The notes: generated by a model from the letters alone, not told the origin. A DNA stretch of 64,000 bases from Dryococelus australis (GCA_029891345.1 CM056993.1:225937924-226001923), one strand, 5' to 3'. Positions 21,590 to 34,200 are shown, numbered from the stretch's first letter. Made by a program: numbers and translations.

Positions 21590-22610
21590 AGTTGACATAG
21601 TGCAAGCTTGACCCTGAGCCCCTTTTCAAAGTCGTCGTGGCTGATGTCTCTGTTATGAATTTGGAAACTATAACTCAAACAGTTCGATAATTACAGTCAA
21701 TGATTCTCATATGTTGACATATCCAGACTTGACCCCGCACACCTTCTCCTAGTCATGTTTGATGTCTATGTTATGAATTTAGCAATTATAATTCAAACTG
21801 TTCGGTAATAACAGTCAACTATGCTTATATGTTGACATAGTCATACTTGACCCTATGCACCATCTCCGAGTCGTGATTGATTGCTCTGTAATGGCTTTGG
21901 CATCTTTAACTGAAACTGTTCGGTAATTACAGTCAATGATGCTTATATGTTGACATAGACATAGTTGACCCCGCGACTCTTCTCCTAGTCGTGGTCGATG
22001 TCTCTGTTATGAATTTGGAAACTATAACTGAAACTGTTCGACATTTACAGTCAACGATGCTTATATGTAAACATAAGGAATATTTGACATCACGACACTT
22101 CTTTAAAACGTGGTTGATATGTCTGTTATGAATTTGGATACTATAACTAAAACTGTTCGGTAATTACAGTCAATGATGATTATATGTTGACATAGGACAT
22201 ATTTGACTCAGCGACCCATCCCCTAGTCGTGGTTGATATCTCTATTATTACTTTGTCAACTATACCTCAAACTGTTCTGTAATTACAGTCAACTATGCGT
22301 ATATTTTGACATAGGCATACTTGACACCGCGCGCCATCTCCTAGTCGTGGCTGGTGTCTTTGTTATGAATTTGGCAACTTTAACTGAAACTGTTGGGTAA
22401 TAACAGTCAATGATGTTTATATGTTTCCATAAGCAGACATGACCCCCCGACCCTTCTTCTAGTCGAGGTTGATTTCTCTGTTATGAATTAGGCAACTATA
22501 ACCTAAACGATTGTGAAGTTACAGCCAACTCTGCTTATATGTTGATATGGGGCATATTTGACCCCACGACCCTCCTACTAGTCGGGGTGGACGGTTCGGA
22601 TATTACAGCC
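21590..22610 (+). repeat. Tandem array of about 9 units, 118-122 bp each
   Basis: The word 'gttgacata' or a close variant recurs at 21591, 21713, 21831, 21949, 22066, 22187, 22306, 22424 and 22541. Each unit also has 'gttatgaatttgg', 'aactgttcggtaattacagtcaa' and 'cttgaccccgcgac'-like blocks. Units differ by many substitutions. About two units occur in copy A near 400-660, so the array is part of the family. Confidence 0.9.
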
Positions 22611-24697
22611 AACTATGTTAATAAGTGTTATGCGCTCACGCAGACTTACGGAGGCAGCAGTTTTACACGAGGTCCGATCGTTTACGACGTTTTGGTGCCC
22701 CACTACCGCCACCGGCGAAGCACTGGCCGCCAAGATGGTGGAAACCCTCAGCTGGTTGCTAATTGTCCTGGTTAGACATTTGTCTTCGATACCAATATGG
22801 CTGCAGCGAATGATAGGAATTTGAGAAGCTCCGAATTTGAGAGAAGCCCCGACCGATTCAGCTTCATTGGACAAACCTCCCCCGCAAAGAGAAAACTTCT
22901 CGGATAATGCTAATAACACTGGCTGCCAACATGGCCGTCGATGGTGGGAGTGAAATTCGGGAAGTTTCGAGAGAAAATTAAAAAAAAAAATGACGAATTT
23001 GTACGCGATATCAACCATTTTAGACGGGAGAGAGGGAGAAAAAGGGAAATTATCGCTCCTTGGGGTCCACAGTTTGCAGCCAGGTTTAATGCTTATTAGG
23101 ATCCACGGGGTCCAAATTTAGCCGCCAGCTGCTCCAGGACTGCCCCCTTTATACTACTCATTAGATTAATCAAAATGCTTGGCACAAATATATAATTTAT
23201 CATAAATATGTTAACCCGTTCTGTAAAACTTTAGTGCTTCTATTTCTTTAAGTAAAATTTTTGTTTGCAGCGAATCAACTAGCGTAGTTCCGCGTACAAA
23301 TGTGAGACTTTAGAGTGTACAGTTTACACTAGTGGATATGTGAATTGGTTCGCATTTGTTTTATGCTCATTAAAGTAAGAGCAAGCTAAACGTTGTATTT
23401 TTTTTTGCTGACAGTTTGACAATGGCGTACAACTGGCAAGAGGAGAAAAGTCATTATGTCCGTGGCCAGTGTAACTGCTACTTGTGGCAGGAATATAAAG
23501 TGGGCTGGAAAAAAGAAAAGTTGCACTGCTACTGCTCAGTTTACAGTCGATAACGACAAAAACATTTGTTCGAATTAACTTTGCACGTAACTTAATCTAT
23601 AGAACACGTTTTGACATCGTGTAAATTCTGTGGAAACAGATGTGATGATATAATACCGTCGTGATGATACAATCCTATTATATCATTACTTTTCGATTTA
23701 TTATTTTCATTATTAATTTTATTCATTATTATTTATTTATTATAAATCATTTTATTACAATAATATTTATTGTTGTAATGTCAACGCACTATTTTATTAT
23801 TGTTATATCCTTGTTTTATATCAAATACAATATATTGTTATAATATGTTATAGGTGCTCACTTTCCGAAAGAAAGAAACTTTATGAGAGTGTGTTAGTTT
23901 GTGTCTCTGTATGGATGGTAGTGTGTTCGTGGGGGTGTGGCTGTGTGTGTCCCCGCTACGACACTATAAATCTTTGGAATTGTTAACATTATTTCACCTA
24001 ACTCGGTACACACATGGTAATTCGGAAGGAAACCTTATTTTCATTGTTTTCAACCACGACATGCACGCAACAAACTGCACTCTTACAAGCTTTGTCTGTT
24101 GTATCGAACACTGTCAGCGTGAGTGTTACATCAAGGTAATGTGTTTCCGTGCAGTGCCGTTTGGTTATGACGTCTTTACAAATACCCAAGTGTTACACAC
24201 ACATTGGTAGGACACCACCCCCTAGTGTCTCAATGTAGGGGATGATAGTACGCCACAACTGTTCGCAGGTTTAAGAAAACATTATTCACAGAATGACTCT
24301 TTCTTCCCATGTAGGTTTCATTATTTTCCGGTAGGAACAACTTGATATAGCGATTTTCAAGCGTGGCTGCTACCCTTACGAGTTACTGTATGACATTGTT
24401 CGTAAAACTTTTTCTATCCCATTTTGTATAGGGAAATCACCTCAATGCGTTTGTAGGCTGACTTGTAGTTTAGGACCAGACTTTGTACTGCTAGCATTTC
24501 ATGCCTATACATAGCTTCTTTTGTCAGGCGTTTTGTAACATAGTGTTACATTGAAACTAATTTTTTACCATATCTCGGGAAACAGTCAACTGGTTCCTCA
24601 CAAATTTTGCACACAGACAGTATCACAGTGTAAATTTATATGATTTAAATGGGTCAGGAGATTCTCAAATGGCGACAGTGTAAATAATTTATACTAG

Positions 24698-24702
<5 letters not shown>
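22611..24702. other. No gene; mixed then AT-rich sequence
   Basis: At 22611-22950 the words 'ccaagatggtgg', 'ccaatatggctgc' and 'ccaacatggccg' recur at intervals of about 60 and 135 bases, recalling the CCATNTTG-type motifs of the composite repeat. At 23661-23850 the sequence is almost purely A/T. No coding segment is recognised. Confidence 0.5.

Positions 24703-24748
<46 letters not shown>
24703..24748. repeat. (AT)23 microsatellite
   Basis: It is an uninterrupted dinucleotide run in AT-rich surroundings. Confidence 0.9.
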
Positions 24749-24751
<3 letters not shown>

Positions 24752-25087
24752 ATCACGTAACGAAATACAACCGAACTTTGTATGCTGACAGCATCCATTA
24801 GAAGAAGCAAATATGTTATGGGAGCACTTTTGCAACCATTTTGTAAGACAGTGCCAGATAAGAGAATATAAATTTCATGCCCTATTTCGGGATCCAATCA
24901 ACTACATTACATCAAATTTTGTACACAAGCAGAGCTATGGTAGGCCATGTAAAATTATATCATTTAAGTAGTAGCTCAGAAACTTATTTTCAAAATGAAG
25001 GCCCATTAAATATTTCAGATTAGTAAAGAATATCTACCAAAATATTAGACTGATTACAACCTAAGTTGACGCTCCTCAACCTACTTT

Positions 25088-25140
25088 CGTAATGCAATTG
25101 GTTACATGCCAACTTACGGTGCGATGAGTTCGATTCCGAG
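25088..25140 (+). repeat. tRNA-like fragment
   Basis: An A-box-like word (taatgcaattg, 25090-25100, one mismatch) and a B box (agttcgattcc, 25127-25137, one mismatch) stand 27 bases apart. It is a probable SINE head or tRNA pseudogene. Confidence 0.35.
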
Positions 25141-25149
25141 GTAAGGCAC

Positions 25150-25823
25150 GTGTGTATTTGTAATTGTCTCACTAGTGTTTCACATTGTTACTAGTGTCGC
25201 TCTCCTTTCCCAGTCCTGCTAGAGAAGGCGAATCAGAGTGCTGAGGCTAGGGCGGTAACCCGAGGAGCGTGCGGCGATTTACAAATGCAATCCGCCGCCG
25301 CATAAATGCCTATCGTGACTCGCGCCATATTTTGCCCTTAATGTTCCTTGTAGTTGGGGCCAGCCCAGCCGGCAGTATAAGAGCCTGGCGGGTCGTACGA
25401 ACTCGAGCGTATGAAGACGGCGAAAGCGAAGATACGAGCCAGCAGGCGACGTGTGGTGGCAAGAGGGAGTCAAGTCTGCGGATTGCGAGCATCGGCGCAG
25501 TATGTAGTGCTACTGACGGGCGGGACTCCTGGACTATATGCGTGAGTGTATATGACATTTGGAATGATGGCGATAGACAGATTTAATTTATATAAATAAT
25601 GAGTATGACTTTGGTGACATTGATAAGGACTCTAATTATAATTGAGATATATATGAAATATTACGCTCACTGACAATAACAAGAGTAACAGTCGAGATGT
25701 ATTGAATAATGTTGTAAATAATACTTGTGTGAGTAAACTCAAAATCAAATTCAAGTTCTTTTATTTTTATTAATATCCCCATTCCCCATGAATACGAAAA
25801 CGTGCCTCTGGAGTCTTTTAACA
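25150..25823 (+). repeat. Candidate 5' LTR of a Ty3/gypsy-like element
   Basis: A GC-rich promoter-like part has a TATA box (gtataagagcc at about 25375), an AT-rich downstream part, and an end at 'ttttaaca' directly before 'ctggcgtcagaaatgag'. From memory, that last string resembles the leader just after many gypsy-class LTRs. No matching second LTR lies in the window, so this is inference. Confidence 0.35.
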
Positions 25824-26330
25824 CTGGCGTCAGAAATGAGATGGAGACATTCAAATTGAATTAGTAATTGGTGATATTAAAACAAATACATTTTAATAGC
25901 TGTAGGCCAAAACAACTGATTTGTACAACTATCGCAGTGAATAGAAACATTTTTGCAGATATAGAAGCACTATGAGCATTAATTGAGTGTCTGAGTACTC
26001 AAGTGAGCGCAAGTGATAGCTTGAAATGATGATCTGAATGAAGTTAGTAGTGTAAAAGAAAGTGAGAATGAAACGGTAAATGCCCAAATAAGTTCTGTAA
26101 TAGTAAGTGTAAATGAAACTGTAAAGTGTGTAAACGAGAACTTTAATGGTCTGGTAAATAGTTAAATGATTTAGTACATAGGAAAATGTACAGTAAATGA
26201 GAATGTATACAAACAAATAGAAGGCATTATCGAGTTTGTGAATACGAGAATCGACTACGTAAACAAGAAAATCGACATTGTGAGTGAAAGGATGGACACC
26301 GTAAATGTGCCAGAGTTTGATATCATTCAA
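25824..26330 (+). pseudogene. Candidate Gag N-terminal fragment with coiled-coil repeats
   Basis: Plus-strand pieces read as heptad-like repeats rich in Val, Asn, Glu and Ile, for example ESENETVNAQISSVIVSVNE and, after a break, YKQIEGIIEFVNTRIDYVNK. Runs of this kind occur at the start of Gag in several insect LTR elements. The frame has stops (near 26165 and 26175) and ends at about 26347. It follows the LTR-like segment at the correct distance. No capsid, protease or polymerase sequence follows, so at best this is a 5' remnant. Confidence 0.35.
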
Positions 26331-28434
26331 ATTTTTATAGTCTATTGACAAAAGGTACCCGTGTTTGTAACTATGTGCAAGTCACACCCTTATATAAAAT
26401 AAATGTTGTATACACATACCTTGTCTTTGCCATATCTTTAAATTTTTATATTTTTATTTATACATATTATAGGGACATGCATTACGTTACAAAAACACAA
26501 TCGATGTGTTTTTATTCTGCTAGTGCCACATTCTTAATAATTTGAAACAAGCCTATTTTCTTAATTTTTTTCTAATCATTATAATTTTATTTCTTATTCG
26601 CGGTAAGTTTCGAATTTTGGTGACCCTTCCAAACAAGGTAACTTAACTATGTAACAATGACAACAGTTATCAAAAACTGTTTTTATCAAACCGTAGTTTA
26701 ACCTGTGTTTCATTACCCTGTTTTCTCATTTTTTAGTAATGACCATATACACGCTGTTCCAGTTTGGCCGCCACAAATATATTTACCATAAATTATGGTA
26801 ACAAACGTTAAGCAATCTGATTGCTACAGTTTCGTTGAAGATAAATGTAACGAATTATCTAAAGAAATCGGTTCTTGAAAATTTTATTCATACGCGTGTA
26901 GCAGAAAACCAATTTTTTTTTTTGCCTATTTGAAGCGAGAGGTAACACTACTGAAATAACTGTTACGCTTTCCATAAATCTAAGATGATAAACTAGAGCA
27001 AGTGGGAGAAAACTCAAGTAATGTTAACTACATTGACTTTTGCAATTAGTCGACAGCATGTTAAAGAAGCCCTCGTGAATTCATGCACCCTGTCTTGTAC
27101 GGTAACCGTCATTGTTTACTCGACGTGCTTGTATGCTAACAAGCGTGGTACGACTTCCTTGACCATCTGCCAAAAAATTTTATTTTGAAGTATATGAATT
27201 CTACAATACAGTTTCAATTTTTTTCTTTGGCATCCGTAGTTCAAGATGTAAGGACACTCAGCAGTTCATATTTAATGTTTGGAGACACCCCCAATATAAG
27301 ATTATTTTAATATATTCAGTGCGCCTTCCTCGGGACGTGATAGATGGAAATTTAAGGAAATTTGAGCTTGGTGATGAGATTTGAATCTTCCATAAATTAA
27401 TTTGTACTATTGGTGATATTCACGTACCTGGACAGGTTCAGATAGAGTAAAATGCAGCAATAAATCCTGTTTTATGTATCAGTAGTGTTTACTGAATGGT
27501 TCTGGCTCACCATGCAGCACAAGGACACAATCATACTTACTGCGTCACGGCACATTCACATAGTGATTGGTCGTGCCAACGTATGCATTGTAAACCAAGC
27601 AGCTAGCAAATCGCTAAGCTAGTCGACATTGATTTCCACAGTTATTCTTTCACATGAAAGAAAAATTAACATCTAAGTCTCGCAGATTCTTTTCGCGTTG
27701 CCATCAATTAATTTTCAAGGAATACTGTCGAAGAACATCGATACCAATCACAAGAAATATAATTCCATTTAACATATAAATTTTAATGAAATAATTTACA
27801 GTTCATAAAAACGGTCAAGGTAGACGGAGTAAAAATTACAAGGCTATGTAAAATAGAAAAAGAAAAACAATTTATTTTGCAGTATTTCAGGAATTGTGTT
27901 ATCTGCCATTATTTAGTCTCCCAAATTTCTAATTAGCATTGAATATTCTGCAGATATTTTATACCATTACAAGTCATATATTTGGAAATATTGAATTTTT
28001 TAAAACAATTTTTTTCCATTCCAAACTTTAAGGCGTCAAAAATTTTTCACCTTATAAATTATAGAATATTCGCGTTAAAATAGACATTCAATTGATATTA
28101 TAGAAAACAGCGACCGTATAAATTTCCGAGTCAAAGAGTTACCGCAATAGTTTATAATTTTATGCATGCTCCGTTTTTTGATTGGTCTGGTAGAAACGGT
28201 CCTGAAGCCAGTTTATTTTGCTGACAACATACGCCTATGTTCAAGACTAGTATCTGGAAAACACAACCTGCAGGATGCCGGCGCTGAAATCATCTCATAA
28301 GAACTTCCGAGTGTGTCTCCTGGGAGACATGCCGCATTTGCGCCCACATCCCACAGCTGTCTTAAAGCTCCGCACAGACCATCAGCAACACTGCCGGAAT
28401 AATTCACAGTGGCGCCTTCTACGGAAATAACGAC
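26331..28434. other. No recognisable gene; AT-rich
   Basis: I found no motif, repeat or frame that I can support. The 89-codon minus frame at 28482-28213 is a non-repetitive extension of a minisatellite frame. Confidence 0.5.
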
Positions 28435-30538
28435 GATGCAGCTAGCTAGAGTAGCCATGCCAGTAGAATGGATACCTTGCACGATGCAGCTAGATAGTGT
28501 TGCTATGCCAGTAGTCTGGATACCTCACACGACGCAGCCAGCTAGAGATGCCATGCCAGTAGTCTGGATACATCAAACGATGCAGCCAGCTAGAGTTGCC
28601 ATGCCAGTAGTCTGGATACCTCACACGATGCAGACAGCAAGAGTTTCTATGCTAGTAGTCTGGATACCTCACACGATGCAGCCAGCTAGAGTTGCTATGC
28701 CAGTAGTCTGGATACCTCACACGATGCAGACAGCAAGAGTTGCCATGCCAGTAGTCTGGATACCTCACACGATGCAGCCAGCAAGAGTTGCCATGCCAGT
28801 AGTCTGGATACCTCACACGATGCAGACAGCAAGAGTTGCTATGCCAGTAGTCTGGATACCTCACACGATGCAGCCAGCAAGAGTTGCTATACCAGTAGTC
28901 TGGATACCTCACACCATGCAGCCAGCAAGAGTTGCCATGCCAGTAGTCTGGATACCTCACACGATGCAGCCAGCAAGAGTAGCCATGCCAGTAGTCTTGA
29001 TACCTCACACCATGCAGCCAGCAAGAGTTGCCATGCCAGTAGTCTGGATACCTCGCACGATGCAGCCAGCTAGAGTTGACAGGCCAGTAGTCTGGATACC
29101 CCACACGATGCTTGAGTTGCAATGCCAGTAGTCTGGATACCTCACACGATGCAGCCAGCAAGAGTTGCCATGCCAGTAGTCTGGATACACACACGATGCA
29201 CCCAGCTAGAGTTGCCATGTCAGTAGTCTGGATACCTCGCATGATGCTACTTGCTAGAGTTGTCATGCTAGTAGTCTGGATACCTCGCATGATGCTACTA
29301 GCTAGAGTTATCATGCCAGTAGTCTGAATACCTAGAATGATGCTGAAAGCTATAGTTGCCATGCCAGTAGTCTGGACACCTCGCATGATCCTACTAGCTA
29401 GAGTTGTCAGGTCAGTAGTCTGGATACCTCACATGATGCTGCTTGCTAGAGTTGTCATGCTAGTAGTCTGGATGCCTTGCAAGATGCAGTCAGATAGATT
29501 TGTCACTCTAGTAGTCTGGATAACTCGCATCACGCTCCTAGCTAGAGTTGCCATGCTATTAGTCTGGATACCAAGCATGATGCTACTAGCTAGAGTTGCC
29601 ATGCCAGCAGTCTGGATACCTCACATGCTGAAGCTACATAGATTTGCCATGCCAGTAGTATGGATACCTCTCACGATGCACCTAGATAGTGTTGCTATGC
29701 TAGGAGTCTGGATACCTTACACGATGCACCCAGCTAGAGTTGCCATGAAAGTAGTCTGGATATGTCGCATGATACTGCTACCTAGAAGTGCCATGCCAAT
29801 AGTCTGGGTATCTCGCACAATGCATCCAGCTGGAGTTGTCATGCTAGTAGTCTGGATACCTCGTATGATTCAGATATCTAGAGTTGCAATGAAAGTAATT
29901 TGGGTAACTCGCACGATGTAGACTGCTTGTGTTGCTATGCTAGTAGTCAGGATAACTCGTATGATGCAGCCAGCTATAGTTGTCATGCTAGTAGTCAGGA
30001 TACCTGGAATGATGCTGTAAGCTAGTGATGCCATGCCAGTAGTTTGGGTACATCGCGCGATGCTGCCAGCTAGAGTTGTCATGCCAGTAGTCTGGGTATC
30101 TCGCACAGTGCAGCAAGCTAGAGTTGTCAAGTTAGTTGTCTGGATACCTCGCATGATGCTGCTAGCTAGAGTTGCATTCTAGTAGTCTGAATAACTCACA
30201 CGATGCAGACAGCTAGAGTTGCCATGCCAGTAATATGTGTACCTCTCACGATGCAGTCAGCTTGAGTTGCCATGCTAGAAGTCTGGATACCTCGCATGAT
30301 GCTGATAGCAAGAGTTGCTATGCCAGTTGTCTGGATAACTCGGATGATGCTGCTAGCTAGAGTTGCCACGCCTGTTGTCTGGGTATCTCGCACGATGCAA
30401 CCAGCTAGAGTTGTCACGCTAGCTGTCTGGATATCTCGTACGATGCTGCTAACTAGAATTGTCATGATAGTAGTCTGGATACCTCGTATGATGCTGTTAG
30501 ATAGAGTTGCCATGCCAGTAGTCTGGGTACCTCGCACG
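28435..30538. repeat. Minisatellite, about 44 units of 48 bp
   Basis: The consensus unit starts gatgcagccagcaagagttg and ends ctggatacctcacac. Units at 28435-29190 are close to one another; those at 29200-30538 are more diverged and often read gatgctactagctagag. Between about 28620 and 28870 two sub-types (cagcca and cagaca) alternate, giving a 96-bp higher-order period. Because 48 is divisible by three, long frames stay open on both strands (240 codons plus, 244 minus). Small indels shift the frame along the array, so a protein is unlikely. Confidence 0.95.
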
Positions 30539-31268
30539 TCTTCACTTTGCTAACTGCCTTCCTCGTGGAGCAGTTCTCGTGCGAGGTCTAAGGTGACCTC
30601 CGAACTGCCGCACTGTCAGGACAGGCATAATTTATATACACTATTTTCCCACTTTAAATTATGATTTTGTGTTTCTGAAGTCGGGTGGTATATTTAACTT
30701 GCGTATTACATTCGTAATCAAAATATATTTTTTTATAAAATAAAACCAATCCAGTTTAAAAACATATTTTTCTAACGTACTGTTACAAGTGACTGGTTGC
30801 GACCACGTTCATGACAGAAAGATTGTCTTAAATAAGAAGCAAAATTTGAAACCCCGAGCTCTTTTAATTTATAAAAAAAGTCATCAAAGTTCTGGCTTTC
30901 TCAGCATTTTATAATTTACTTTATTAGAAACCACAATGCAAATTTTAAATGAGTCGTCTTAACAATTAATGTGCGGTCCATTGCCTTAGATCAAGCAGAC
31001 TGTTCCAAATGTACCGTTCTCACGGTAACTCCTCTCACCACCACTTTGTCGTCCAGATGGAACACAAAGAGGGGCGTCCATAATGAGGAGCATGGACTTG
31101 TAGATGACTTGCCTGTCTTGGCTATGCTAAAACTGTCCCTTCTAAAATGTATTATGTCAGTACTGTAACATACATTGGCTCCTATTCACATATTTGAACC
31201 AAAAATAATTTTACATGTATAAACATCATTGTCTAACATATTACTGGGTTCCAATATTATTAAGTAAA
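30539..31268. other. No recognisable gene; AT-rich
   Basis: There is nothing beyond short chance frames. The TA at 31269-31270 abuts the Tc1 element. Confidence 0.5.
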
Positions 31269-31270
31269 TA

Positions 31271-32478
31271 CACTATCAACCGAAAAGTAATGGGGCACTT
31301 GTCCACAATGTTTGCTGGGTGGTTGTCATCCCGTTAGAATCTCGTAGGGCCACCTCTTGCGGCTATAACAGTACCCACCCTGTCAGGCATGCTCTGTACG
31401 AGTGTTTGCAGGATATCCACGGTAATTCGTCGCCATTCCTCTTGCAACCATTCCATGAGTTGAGCAATGGATTTTGGCCATGCCTGACGAGCCCTCACCC
31501 GGCGATCCAATTCGTCCCAAAAATGTTCTACGGGGTTGAGGTCGGGGCTCTGGGCGGGCCAGTCCAATCAACGAACATTGTTGTCATAGTACCACTGAAT
31601 AGTAGCCCTCGAAACATGGCTCCTGGAATTGTCATCCTGGAAGTAACACGGGTCCATTCAGTAAAATCGCCATAATGTTGGGAGCATTTCATTATCCAGA
31701 ATATTACAATAGGCCTCTGTGTTCATTATACCACGGACAAACAACAGCTATCCTACGTCGATGGCCGTGAAATACCCCCATACTATCACTCCACCACCAC
31801 CAAAATTCCTAACTGGCACTATACACTCCGGCAGAACCCGTTCCCCGGGCAGACGGCACACCCATACACGTCCATGGGACCGTAATAATATAAACCTCGA
31901 CTCATCACTCCACAGAACCAATTTCCATTGCTGCAGTGTCCAGTTGCGATGGTCCAAACACCACCTGAGTCGCCGAGCTTTATTGCTTATCGTGATATTG
32001 GGCTTATGTGCAGCTGCTCTTCCGAAATATCCAAGTCTTTGGGCCTCTGTATGCAATGTTCCAATGGAAACCGATACTCCTGTTGCTGCATGAAACTCCT
32101 GTCGGATGGTAGCCATGGACTGTGTTCTATTTTTGACAATTTTACGTTTCAGGGTCCAACAATTTCTGTCGGTCAAGATAGGAGGTCGCCCAGAACTTGC
32201 AGCATTGGCACAATGCCCATCGACCTTCCACTTATGCAGGACGAATGCGACCGTTGATTTGGGCCTGTTTACCTTCCGTGCAATTGCCCGGCTAGACAGC
32301 TAACTGAGATGGCAGCCCACAATCACGCCCTTATCGAAATCCGATAGCTCTCTACCTCGTGCCATCTCCTTGTCAACTGGTTCTACACCGACCTGCAGCG
32401 TATGGTGGCCACACAAGTCAACTGACGAACTGAATTACCTATCTTCACGAGTTCCCAATTACTTTTTGGTCGATAGTG
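31271..32478 (-). mobile_element. Tc1-family DNA transposon, complete ends, dead transposase
   Basis: The terminal inverted repeats read cactatcaaccgaaaagtaa (left) and cactatcgaccaaaaagtaa (right, reverse strand), about 25 bases in all. The left flank is TA as expected; the right flank is TC, so the target duplication is decayed. Length is 1208 bases, of which the transposase fills most. The end sequence ctatcgaccaaaaagtaattggg is one I recall from many arthropod Tc1 elements. Confidence 0.9.
31334..32365 (-). pseudogene. Tc1 transposase (DD34E) with four in-frame stops
   Basis: A start at 32365 opens a 344-codon span in one frame, the normal length of the family. The N-terminus (MARGRELSDFDKG) and RAIARKVNRPKSTV show the paired helix-turn-helix DNA-binding part. 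The catalytic region has LWSDESRF (first Asp), FQDDNSRSH (second Asp) and DLNPVEHFW (Glu), with 34 residues between the second Asp and the Glu. Stops occur in the N-terminal domain near 32300, after FTAIDVG, before the second Asp and shortly before the Glu. No frameshift is needed, so decay was by point mutation only. Such enzymes cut and paste the element at TA sites. Confidence 0.9.
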
Positions 32479-32821
32479 TCTTAAGTATGAAACTTAATCT
32501 ACATTGTTTCTTGTAGCTCACCCTTGTGAAGTGTAAGGCTCCCACATCCCTTTTGACTTGGGGGGGGGGGGCGGAAGGGAGCAAATTAACCTCCTCGCCT
32601 CCCTCAACACAAACCCCGCAGTATTTTTTCGGAAGCTTCTCGATCACTTCTCGAAGTTCCTTTGGGCGCACAGGTCGTTGCCAGTATACGTTGTAGCTGA
32701 CCGAATGACCGGAAGTCTCGCCTCTCACCCTCGTCCACTCTGCCTCGAATATGCCCCTCAGAAGACGTACGTCTACCTCCGACAATGGTTCCAAGATTAC
32801 TACAGGTTTAGGTACCCACAA
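32459..32821 (-). other. Unassigned open frame with coding-like composition
   Basis: The 121 codons have balanced amino-acid content (for example RPVRPKELREVIEKLPKKYC) and no stop, but no ATG at the start and no recognised domain. The last 20 codons overlap the Tc1 terminal repeat. A run of 12 G (plus strand, 32560-32571) sits inside, encoding Pro. It could be a broken exon or a chance frame in GC-richer sequence. Confidence 0.2.
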
Positions 32822-34025
32822 ATACGACTTGATCCAGCGTCGAGACGCTCCTCAGTAGAAAAAAATATCTCGTACCTTCTCGAAGGTGTCAACAAATACT
32901 ATAGAGACTAATACGGGACAGCTGACGCTTTTCCGTCCGGAAAGTGATTGCCCTGCACTCCACCGGCTTGAGGTGGTGTAACGTTTGTTTATGTTCGCCG
33001 CCGTACGTTTTAGATTGGTGATTGTTTATGGTTTATATAGTTTTAATGAATTTAGTGAATCAATTTCATTGAATTAACATGACAGGTGTCATTTGCGCTT
33101 AACATAATTGTTTCAGTTACACCATTTCTAACTAATAAATCTCATTTTTCCGTTTTACAATGGATCGTGACATTTTAAGTGACATTTAGAGAATTTAATG
33201 AAATTACCTACGTCAATAATCCTTGTTGATGATGAAATTTATAAGCTAGCATGTTTGTAATTTTTCACTTGCCAGAAATACATATTCAACTGCCGGAGGG
33301 AGGATTTTGATAAATTAGGATAGGCAAATAATATATTGATGACATTGCAAATGGTCATGCATGAATTTGAAATAGTTTGTAAGTACACAAAAGCCTTGCC
33401 TTTGAAAATAATTATTTATTAACAATAGGTGAAATGATTAAGAAATTTGCCGTAATAATATGTGTCGGACAAAAATTGATATCACGCACACTTTTTTTGT
33501 TTCACAAATGAAAGGCAAATACTTATATTTCCATGAAATAAATAATCGCTACAATTGGCCTGCTGCGCACAGTGTAAAAATATGTAAAGTAGGCTCAAAA
33601 TTGCAAACATTTGTGGGTAGCTAAGACACCTGTGATTCACAAAAAATGGTGCATTAATTTCACTTACTTGTAAGTCGTGGACTATCTCAGTTTATAGTGT
33701 ATTTGTGCACAAATGCGCTCGTTATGTCCAAAGTGTGTATGCAGGGATTAAAAGTACGCGGTTGTTTACCACCTCAAACCGCTAGGTTCGCTTCTGCTCA
33801 TTTTGTCATGCACGCCTGTGTTGTAAGCTACCTAACTGTGTGGTATAAGTCTGTATAGTAGTTGGTGTGAGCCAGGGCCAGGTGAGGTGCGCCTGCCGAC
33901 CAAGGCACTCGTTGACCCGGGCCTCGTCGTGGACTCTCCTCCCAGTAGGACGTTCGCAAACTGAGGAACAGAGCAAGCCACACGCCGGGAACTGTAAGGT
34001 GGAACAACTCGTCGACAGCAAGGCT
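32822..34025. other. No recognisable feature
   Basis: AT-rich; no gene or structured repeat seen. Confidence 0.5.
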
Positions 34026-34200
34026 ATGATAGACCGGCTCTAGAGAATATGGAATGGGGAAGGAACCCGCCACTACTTCTAGTAAGGAACCATCCCAATA
34101 TTCGCCTGTAGAGTGATTTCGGGAAAACATAGAGAACACAAACAAGGATGGTCAGACTGGTGTTCTCTCGAGTGCAAATGCAGTGCACCTTCTCGGTATG
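34026..34200 (-). repeat. Degenerate SINE-like copy (orthopteroid type, from memory)
   Basis: The plus strand carries 'gaaccatcccaatattcgcctg', 'agtgatttcgggaaaaca' and 'aaggatggtcagac' in that order. I recall a widespread SINE of grasshopper and stick-insect genomes with closely similar words in the same order. The tRNA-like head expected beyond 34200 is not clear. Family identity is a recollection, not a search result. Confidence 0.4.

Noticed and set aside
22578..23018. 146-codon minus ORF
   Set aside because: It overlaps the end of the 120-bp tandem array, and its composition shows no domain; judged a chance frame.
28409..29386. Long opposing ORFs (240 and 244 codons) as genes
   Set aside because: Both are produced by a 48-bp repeat whose length is a multiple of three; the frame shifts along the array and there is no start context, intron or unique domain.
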